A DNA stretch of 15,444 bases from NCBI GenBank assembly GCA_938004115.1, contig CALKWS010000437.1, positions 1 through 15,444 of the forward strand, written 5' to 3'. Below the pieces are notes generated by a model. That model did not search any database and was not told the DNA's origin. It worked only from the letters and a program-made list of their open reading frames with translations. A program made the translations under genes and the position numbers. Positions 1 to 5,029 of this stretch are shown here, one piece after another (the stretch's first letter is position 1; each line of letters opens with the position of its first letter). The DNA is from an uncultured Ruaniaceae bacterium (lineage in GTDB: Bacteria; Actinomycetota; Actinomycetes; Actinomycetales; Beutenbergiaceae).

Positions 1-178
1 GTACCCATCACCCCCACCCACGCGGTAGGCCCTGCCGGCCGGCGCCCCCCCCGCCCGGCACCCCCACCACCCGGCGCCCTACCAGTTGGCCTCCCACCAG
101 CAGTCCCCCACAAGCAGGCCGCCGCCTGGTTGCGCCCCCACCTGTCGATGCCGACGCGCCTCGGCACCGACTGACCTA

Positions 179-213
179 TTGACTTTCGATAGATACTGAT
201 CGACACTCGACCA
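179..213 (+). promoter_or_regulatory. Probable leaderless promoter with inverted repeat for the DUF2975/HTH unit
   Basis: A -35-like TTGACT (179-184) and a weak -10-like GACACT (202-207) are 17 bp apart, and the -10 ends 6 nt before the GTG at 214. No purine-rich ribosome binding site precedes the GTG. Together this suggests that transcription starts on the start codon (leaderless), which is common in actinobacteria. An inverted repeat, TCGAT (186-190) - 8 nt - ATCGA (199-203), fills the spacer, and an ATCGAT (221-226) lies just inside the gene. These could be operator sites for the regulator encoded by the second gene. The hexamers and repeats are seen; the promoter and operator roles are inferred. 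Confidence 0.35.
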
Positions 214-693
214 GTGATCAATCGATTTGTGTTCGAAGTCCTACGGGTGATGCTCGCCGGCGCGTTGCTGTTGATCCTGGTGGTCCAGACGGTCTACCTG
301 CCATGGCTCTCCGGCGACGTAGCGCGTCAGTTGCCGGCCGAGGCGCACATGCGTTGGCCGATCCTGACGCTGGCGATCCTGGGATTGCTCTGCGTTCAGG
401 TGGTCATCGTCTGCACCGCACGGCTCCTCACCTTCACCCGCACCGACCGGGTGTTCTCCGCCGACGCCTTACGCTGGGTGAACGGCATCATCGGCGGCTT
501 CCTGGGCGGGAGCGTGGTCTGCCTGGCCACACTGGTGTACCAGAGTTTCACGGTGGCGGGTCCGCCGTTGTGGTCGCTGCTGCTGGTCTGCGGCATCCTC
601 GCCGGCATCGGTCTCGCCCTGCTCATGGTGGTGATGCGCCTCCTGCTCGTGCGCGCCACGTCGTTCAAGGACGAACTGGACGTGGTGATCTGA
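214..693 (+). CDS. DUF2975 domain membrane protein
   Basis: A 159-residue integral membrane protein with four hydrophobic segments at about residues 8-30, 48-68, 90-112 and 118-144. The middle loop has TRTDRVFSADALRWVN, the typical DUF2975 signature (charged loop with 'VFS..A..W/V'). The family has no established biochemical function. Its members are usually encoded next to a small YozG-type Cro/CI regulator, as here, where the TGA overlaps the next ATG by one base. The start is GTG without a ribosome binding site, consistent with a leaderless transcript. Expression is probably controlled by the downstream regulator, and the protein may act as its membrane partner or target, but that is inference. 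Confidence 0.8.
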   Translation: MINRFVFEVLRVMLAGALLLILVVQTVYLPWLSGDVARQLPAEAHMRWPILTLAILGLLCVQVVIVCTARLLTFTRTDRVFSADALRWVNGIIGGFLGGSVVCLATLVYQSFTVAGPPLWSLLLVCGILAGIGLALLMVVMRLLLVRATSFKDELDVVI

Positions 694-902
694 TGCCGAT
701 CGTCGTGCGTATCGACGTCGAACTGGCCAAACGGAAGATGTCCGTCGGCGAGTTCGCCGAGAAGGTGGGCATCACACCCGCGAACGTCGCGGTGCTGAAG
801 AACGGCCGGGCCAAGGCAGTGCGCTTCACCACCCTCGAGGCCATGTGCGAGGTTCTGGACTGCCAGCCGGGGGATCTTCTGGAATGGGTCCCCGAGGGGT
901 AG
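693..902 (+). CDS. Small Cro/CI-type HTH transcriptional regulator (YozG-like)
   Basis: A 69-residue protein, essentially one XRE-type helix-turn-helix domain: DVELAKRKMSVGEFAEKVGI, then TPANVAVLKNGRAKAVRF as the recognition region, then TLEAMCEVLDCQPGDLLEWV, the typical C-terminal helix of the short YozG/HTH_26 class. The ATG overlaps the TGA of the DUF2975 gene (TGATG), so the two are translationally coupled. The protein has room only for DNA binding and presumably dimerisation, with no ligand domain. The likely target is the inverted repeat in the promoter before the upstream gene. Family assignment is firm; autoregulation is inferred from gene order and the repeat. Confidence 0.88.
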   Translation: MPIVVRIDVELAKRKMSVGEFAEKVGITPANVAVLKNGRAKAVRFTTLEAMCEVLDCQPGDLLEWVPEG

Positions 903-914
903 GCACCCGGGCTT

Positions 915-990
915 TCACCGACCCCCCGCGCACCGATCCCCCGGCGCACCAATCCCCCGTGCACCGATCCCCGGCGCATCGATGCCGGCG
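915..990 (+). repeat. Five degenerate ~15-bp tandem repeats
   Basis: Units at 915-929, 930-945, 946-960, 961-975 and 976-990 share the pattern gCACCGATCCCCCGGc. Units 2 and 4 differ by one C. Unit 3 has an A for G, and unit 5 has drifted the most. The array starts 12 bp after the HTH gene stop and ends about 65 bp before the probable promoter of the riboswitch transcript. No gene covers it convincingly. It may be simple slippage DNA or part of the terminator/promoter boundary; no function can be read from it. Confidence 0.7.
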
Positions 991-1055
991 TGCGGTGGGC
1001 ACTGAACGTGAGCGGAATCGCACCTGGCAGGAAGAAGTCGGCCGGGCCGATCGGG

Positions 1056-1061
1056 AATAAT
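1056..1061 (+). promoter_or_regulatory. Candidate -10 box for the riboswitch-EamA transcript
   Basis: AATAAT matches the TATAAT consensus at five of six positions and stands out in GC-rich surroundings. It lies about 20 nt upstream of the first riboswitch helix, the right place for a start near 1068. I see no good -35 hexamer 16-18 bp upstream. Confidence 0.3.
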
Positions 1062-1079
1062 GGAAGCACAACAGAACAT

Positions 1080-1254
1080 GCCACTGAACCGCGGCGGGAG
1101 AGTCCCGCAACTGCGGGCGCCGAAGGAGCAACTCCCAGGAATCTCTCAGGCACCCAGACCGCCGTGGCGAGGCTCCTCTGGAAAGAACCCGTCCGGGTTC
1201 ACCGATGGTGCAAGCGGGTTCGACCCGCGAAAGCTCTCAGGTCCGATGACAGAG
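1080..1254 (+). promoter_or_regulatory. Tandem-aptamer glycine riboswitch (gcvT class)
   Basis: Two glycine aptamers in series. Aptamer 1: closing helix 1093-1097/1159-1163, hairpin CCCGC (1104-1108)/GCGGG (1113-1117), conserved core GCGCCGAAGGAGCAACTCCC (1117-1136) and ATCTCTCAGGCACC (1141-1154). Aptamer 2: closing helix CTCTG (1176-1180)/CAGAG (1250-1254), hairpin AACCCG (1186-1191)/CGGGTT (1194-1199), core CACCGATGGTGCAAGC (1200-1215), hairpin GCGGG (1214-1218)/CCCGC (1224-1228), and AAGCTCTCAGGTCCGATGAC. GCCAC (1080-1084) before aptamer 1 pairs with GTGGC (1164-1168) in the linker and is flanked by TGA and GA, as in the leader-linker kink-turn known for tandem glycine riboswitches. The class binds glycine in the transcript leader and commonly turns genes on. 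Here the regulated gene is the EamA permease starting at 1307. Confidence 0.9.
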
Positions 1255-1302
1255 CAGGGACGTTCCTTATTTCCCCTGCGCTCACGCGCCTGTCCAGAGG
1301 AG
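1173..1302 (+). promoter_or_regulatory. Expression platform: aptamer strand complementary to the ribosome binding site
   Basis: The ribosome binding site of the EamA gene (GAGGAG, 1297-1302, 4 nt before GTG 1307) lies inside 1293-1302. That segment is the perfect 10-bp complement of 1173-1182, which contains the 5' strand of the aptamer 2 closing helix (1176-1180). The two pairings exclude each other. In the alternative fold the released 3' strand GCAGGG (1254-1259) can pair with CCCTGC (1274-1279). With glycine bound, the closing helix 1176-1180/1250-1254 forms and the binding site is free; without glycine it is buried. No U-rich terminator hairpin is seen, so control of translation is favoured. 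Complementarity is seen; the switching direction is inferred. Confidence 0.6.
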
Positions 1303-1306
1303 TGGT

Positions 1307-2524
1307 GTGGCACCGTTCTCCGACGCTCCGGCAACCGCCCCTGCTTACGTTCCTTCCCGGCATGCCCGGCCTCGACCCGCACGTCCGGGCCAACCCCCGG
1401 CCGACCGGGCGGCCGTTGCCACCGGGATCGACTCACCAACCCGGCCGGCACCTGCGCCCGGCCCGGCTGCCCCGCCGAAGACCGCCCATCCCGGCTCCCC
1501 TGACCGGGCAGAGGCCGAGCACCGCCCCGCCGGCGCCCGTGTCGAGGAGACCAGCCCGGACCAGAGCCCGGCGCGGCAGAACCGCCCGCTGGGGGTGGTG
1601 GCGATCCTCGTCTCCGCCACCGCGATGGGCACCGCCGGCGTGTTCGGCCGCGTGGCCAGCCCCCCGGATGCGGTGATCGGCGAGGCGCTGACCATGGGCC
1701 GGATGCTCGTGGGTGCCCTGGGGATGCTCGCCATCCTGGCCTTCACCCGTCGCGCCCACCTGCTGCGGACCACGAGGATGTCCTGGTCCGTGGTGCTCGG
1801 CGGCGTCAGCCTGGGGTTGTCGCTGGCCCTGTTGCTGTGGTCGGTGGTGCTGACCAGCCTCGGCGTCGCCGTCGCGCTGCACTACCTGGGCCCGGTACTG
1901 GCCACGGTCGCCGCCCGGGTGATCCTGAAGGAATCCCCCTCCCGGGTGGAGGTGATCTCCCTGTCCGGGGCGTTCATCGGCATGCTGCTGACCGCCGGGT
2001 TGCTGGGTGGCGCCGGGACGCTGGGTTCCGGCGATGGCCTGCTCGGCGCCGGTCTCGGCCTGGCCTCCGGGGTGCTCTACGGCGCGGCACTGCTGTGCTA
2101 CCGGTTCCGCGCGGACATGCCCGCCGACGTGCGTAGTTTCTGGACCTTCCTCTTCGGCACCGTCGCCACCGGCGGGATGGTGCTGGTGATGCGGCCCGAC
2201 CTGTCCGCGATGACGACGGCCAACTGGATCTGGGCTGCGGTGTTCTTCGCCGTCTGCGGGCTGCTCGCCCTGGGCCTGTTGGTGCTGGCGGGCATGCACC
2301 TGCGCACCGCCGAACTGTCCAGCCTCTCCTACTGGGAGGTGGTGGTGGCGATGCTGCTCGGTGCCTGGCTGTTCGCCGAGACCATCTCGGTGCCCGCCGG
2401 GATCGGTGCGGGACTGATCGTGGTGGCCGCGGCGTTACCACTCGTCCTGACCAGGCGGGCCACCGGGTCCAAGAGCGCTGCTCCCGGCCGGCGCATCGCC
2501 CCGGAAGAGCCGACGACGGCGTAA
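1307..2524 (+). CDS. EamA/DMT-superfamily permease under glycine riboswitch control
   Basis: A 405-residue protein of the drug/metabolite transporter superfamily with about ten membrane segments from residue 95 onward, forming two EamA repeats (about 95-230 and 245-385). The second repeat carries the family-typical LSSLSYWEVVVAMLLG segment near its end. EamA proteins are mostly amino acid or metabolite exporters of the cytoplasmic membrane. The glycine riboswitch upstream suggests that the substrate is glycine or a related amino acid, expelled when glycine is high. The GTG start is supported by GAGGAG four bases upstream and by the absence of another in-frame start before the first membrane segment. 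This gives an unusual ~94-residue Pro/Ala-rich, probably disordered, cytoplasmic N-terminus. Family is sure; substrate is inferred from the riboswitch. Confidence 0.9.
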   Translation: MAPFSDAPATAPAYVPSRHARPRPARPGQPPADRAAVATGIDSPTRPAPAPGPAAPPKTAHPGSPDRAEAEHRPAGARVEETSPDQSPARQNRPLGVVAILVSATAMGTAGVFGRVASPPDAVIGEALTMGRMLVGALGMLAILAFTRRAHLLRTTRMSWSVVLGGVSLGLSLALLLWSVVLTSLGVAVALHYLGPVLATVAARVILKESPSRVEVISLSGAFIGMLLTAGLLGGAGTLGSGDGLLGAGLGLASGVLYGAALLCYRFRADMPADVRSFWTFLFGTVATGGMVLVMRPDLSAMTTANWIWAAVFFAVCGLLALGLLVLAGMHLRTAELSSLSYWEVVVAMLLGAWLFAETISVPAGIGAGLIVVAAALPLVLTRRATGSKSAAPGRRIAPEEPTTA

Positions 2525-2599
2525 CGACGGTTTCCGCGCGACGGGCGGCCCCGCAGCACTCGAGCGGGCAGCGCGATCTCGCCCAGCCCTGAGGATGGC

Positions 2600-4789
2600 T
2601 CAGGCAGGCACCGAGATCCGGCGCAGCGCCCGGTGGGCGACCCTGTCCGCACCCGCCAGCAACGGGGAGGGCACGCCCGGGGTGGCACCGATCGCGGACC
2701 CCGGCTGGACCACTTCCGCCGGGATGCCCACCACGAGCACGGCCGGGTCGGCCCGGCCGGCCGCGTCGATGAGCGCGAAGTCCTCGGTGGTCACGTCCAG
2801 TGTCGGGGTGTCGAGGGTGCCCCGGGGGTGCCGGCGCGTGGGCACCGGATGCAGCCGCGCACGGCCGGTATCGAGCAGTCTGCGCAGCAGCGGGTCACTG
2901 GTACCGGGGACCTGGCCCCGGGACATCCTGGTCTCCAGCAGCGCCCGGGTGACCACCCCGCCGGGGTGTACCCGGCTACGGGCCCGGAACCCGCCGTCGT
3001 CGATCTCGATGCTCAGGCCCTCTCCGAGGAGTTCGACCACCCCGGCACGCACCAGCGCCAGTAACTGGGCGGTGCGCCGGGGCGGAGGCCCGGACGCCAG
3101 GGTCAGGCCCAAGGGCACGAACCACTCCTCGAACTGGCGCACGCGGGCCTGGCCGTCCAGGGCACCGGCCGCCACGTGGCTCCCGAGCAGCGCCCGCAGG
3201 GTGGCCATCGCCCGGTTGACCGCGTTGCGCGGCGAGGTCAGCGGGTCGGCGATGCTGGCCTGCTCCTGTGCCAACCAGGTTCGCACCCAGGCGCGCCAGT
3301 CCGCGGGATCGTCAACGGGCGCGGGCCGGTCCAACCGTTCCACGTCCAGTCCGAACCGAGGGTCGGTGACCAGTCCGGCGACCACGGCAGTGGGGTCGGC
3401 CACCACGTCGCCCGGGCCGGGTCCGGTGCGTAGCGCGCTGAGGATCTCCGGCTCATCCAGGCCCGGGCGCACCGCGTGCGGGTGGTGCGTCGCCAGGGTG
3501 ATCAGGTGTGCAGCGGCGAACTCCGCGGCGAGCACCGGCCACACCTGGGCCCTCAGGTCCTCCACCCCGGCGGCGCAGAGTTGCTCCAGGGCCTCCGGGG
3601 TGGCCAGCCGGGGACGCCAGGGGGGAGGCATCCCGGTGGGATAGGCGCCCTTGCCGCGGTAGGGCAGCCCGCGGCGGGATCCGACCAGCAGACGCGGTTC
3701 GCCGCCGGAGGGTTCGTAGCGCAGTTCCGCACCGGCGGCCGGCCCCCCGGCGCCGCCGTCGTGCGCCGCGAAGCCGGCGGGATCGGTCGTGTCCCCGCTG
3801 TCGGCGAGCGTGAAGCGTCCGCCGCGGCCGGCGGTCAGGATGCCGATCACGTCGAAGAAGTTCGCTCCCATCCCGGCCACGAGCACGTCCTGGCCGTCGC
3901 CGGGCACCTGGGTCCAGTCCCGCTCGGACGGCATTCCAGGTGCGACGTACACCAGCCGCTGGCGCTGGGCGTGCTCGCGCCGGCGCCGGGTGCGGGCATC
4001 GGGGGCGGACTGGATCATGCCCTGGGCCAGCACCACCAGCGGTGCGCGGACCTCGCGGACCGGGATGGGCCGGGGATGGGAGCGATGCCCGCACGGTCCG
4101 TCGGTGGCCACCCACCGGCCGCCGGTGATCCGCACCGTACGGACCGGGCCCGAGGCCTGATGTGCGGCGGTGGTGATGTCATGCACCGTGCCGCGCACAT
4201 GCCACACCTCGATCCCGCCGCGGTGGGCGGCTTCGGCGAGCTGGTCGCGGTAGTAGGCACCCTGCAAGCGGCGGGTGGGGTAGGACTCCGGGCGCAGCGC
4301 GGCGCACTCCCGGGCCACCCACGCCGGGTGGGGCGGGCCGATGCCCAGGTAGCGGCCCGCGGTCACCGCCACCTCCTCGCGCACCGACTTCGCCCACTGC
4401 ACCAGATCCGGGCCCGGGACCACCGGCCCGTCCTGGTCGGTGCTCTCATCGGCGTGGGCGGTGGTCTGAGCGCTGTAGGTGTTGTTCAGCAACAGCGGGT
4501 GCTGGTCGGTGCGCCAGGTGGCCCCGGCGCCCACCTCGACGGCGTCGATCACCGCCACCCGCAGCGCCGGAGGACCCTCGGGCGGCGGCGCGGCGAACGG
4601 TACCTCCGGCCGCAGCCGGGCGGCCAGCCGCGCGACGATCGCAACCGCCCGCGGTCCGCCCCCGACGATCACCAGGTCCGCCACCGGCTCCGCGCCCGGA
4701 TCGGAGCCGGCGGGCTGTGGGCCGGCGTACTGATCGGCGCGGCCGGTTCGGTCGGCCTGGGAATGGTTCACGTACTCGACGGTAACCAC
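2600..4789 (-). CDS. FAD/NAD(P)-binding protein, substrate unknown (NAD_binding_9 type)
   Basis: A 729-residue flavoprotein-like protein. A dinucleotide-binding motif DLVIVGGGPRAVAIV lies at residues 38-52, followed by the strand end VAVIDAVEVGAGATW. A second nucleotide-binding region, DVLVAGMGANFFDVIG, is at about 301-316, and a conserved tail near 695-720 contains PGSAIGATPGVPSPLL. This layout fits the large FAD-NAD(P)-binding proteins of COG4529 type, probably cytosolic oxidoreductases or monooxygenase-like enzymes; the reaction is unknown. The gene is convergent with the EamA permease (75-bp gap) and downstream of clpC, separated by a strong hairpin, so it is probably its own unit. GTG 4789 is the first start; GGAGA lies about 13 nt upstream, rather far, and GTG 4771 is an alternative. 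The first ~35 residues are low-complexity. Confidence 0.8.
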   Translation of the reverse strand: MVTVEYVNHSQADRTGRADQYAGPQPAGSDPGAEPVADLVIVGGGPRAVAIVARLAARLRPEVPFAAPPPEGPPALRVAVIDAVEVGAGATWRTDQHPLLLNNTYSAQTTAHADESTDQDGPVVPGPDLVQWAKSVREEVAVTAGRYLGIGPPHPAWVARECAALRPESYPTRRLQGAYYRDQLAEAAHRGGIEVWHVRGTVHDITTAAHQASGPVRTVRITGGRWVATDGPCGHRSHPRPIPVREVRAPLVVLAQGMIQSAPDARTRRRREHAQRQRLVYVAPGMPSERDWTQVPGDGQDVLVAGMGANFFDVIGILTAGRGGRFTLADSGDTTDPAGFAAHDGGAGGPAAGAELRYEPSGGEPRLLVGSRRGLPYRGKGAYPTGMPPPWRPRLATPEALEQLCAAGVEDLRAQVWPVLAAEFAAAHLITLATHHPHAVRPGLDEPEILSALRTGPGPGDVVADPTAVVAGLVTDPRFGLDVERLDRPAPVDDPADWRAWVRTWLAQEQASIADPLTSPRNAVNRAMATLRALLGSHVAAGALDGQARVRQFEEWFVPLGLTLASGPPPRRTAQLLALVRAGVVELLGEGLSIEIDDGGFRARSRVHPGGVVTRALLETRMSRGQVPGTSDPLLRRLLDTGRARLHPVPTRRHPRGTLDTPTLDVTTEDFALIDAAGRADPAVLVVGIPAEVVQPGSAIGATPGVPSPLLAGADRVAHRALRRISVPA

Positions 4790-4800
4790 ACCGGTGTGGT
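4785..4800. promoter_or_regulatory. 16-bp perfect palindrome over the FAD-protein start codon
   Basis: ACCACACCGGTGTGGT is a perfect inverted repeat without spacer. It covers the GTG start (minus strand, 4789-4787) and the bases just upstream. It could be an operator or an RNA hairpin masking the start; a perfect 16-bp palindrome is unlikely but not impossible by chance in GC-rich DNA. The palindrome is seen; any function is a guess. Confidence 0.35.
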
Positions 4801-4861
4801 GGTCTCCAACCCCCGCTCGGTGGTCTCACCATCCGGGCCCGGCAGCAGTGTGGGGGCCCGG

Positions 4862-4935
4862 ACGGCAGTGCGCCGGGCTCGTGCAGCGGTGCGCCGGGCT
4901 CGTGCAGCAGTGTGCCGGGCGCGTGCAGCACCGGG
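4862..4935. repeat. 21-bp tandem repeats, three copies plus a partial
   Basis: Units 4862-4882, 4883-4903 and 4904-4924, with a partial unit 4925-4935, follow gcagcGGTGCGCCGGGCTCGt with a few substitutions. The array lies between the clpC terminator hairpin and the FAD-protein gene. The period is a multiple of three, so on the minus strand it would read as a seven-residue Leu-His-Glu-Pro-Gly type repeat, but that frame belongs to no recognisable gene and is not the frame of the FAD protein. Probably non-coding slippage DNA in the 5' region of that gene. Confidence 0.7.
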
Positions 4936-4977
4936 ACGGATCCGGACAGCACGGCGTCCCCCATGGCCCGAACAGCA

Positions 4978-5012
4978 CTGAGGCCGCCAGCCGGTGGGGC
5001 TGGCGGCCTCAG
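4978..5012 (-). terminator. Strong hairpin after clpC, probable terminator
   Basis: CTGAGGCCGCCAGCC (4978-4992) and GGCTGGCGGCCTCAG (4998-5012) form a perfect 15-bp stem with a 5-nt loop, beginning 17 bp after the clpC stop. No T-run follows on the minus strand, as is usual for actinobacterial hairpin terminators. It separates clpC from the downstream FAD-protein gene. The structure is symmetrical, so it could work on either strand. Confidence 0.7.
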
Positions 5013-5029
5013 TATCGGATCAGCGGCCT

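Noticed and set aside
1..174. Frame 1 is open from the window edge to a TGA at 172-174, possibly the C-terminus of an upstream gene
   Set aside because: The 57 codons are mostly Pro/Ala/Gly-rich with no recognisable motif, and frame 3 is also open to about the same place. GC-rich DNA gives this by chance, so I cannot support a partial gene.
2586..2604. CCTGAG/CTCAGG hairpin between the EamA and FAD genes as a bidirectional terminator
   Set aside because: The stem is only 6 bp and overlaps the FAD-gene stop codon; too weak to call.
3476..4981. A 501-codon plus-strand open frame opposite the FAD protein
   Set aside because: It mirrors the codons of the real gene on the other strand, its product is Gly/Arg/His-rich with no domain, and the opposite frame has clear dinucleotide-binding motifs.
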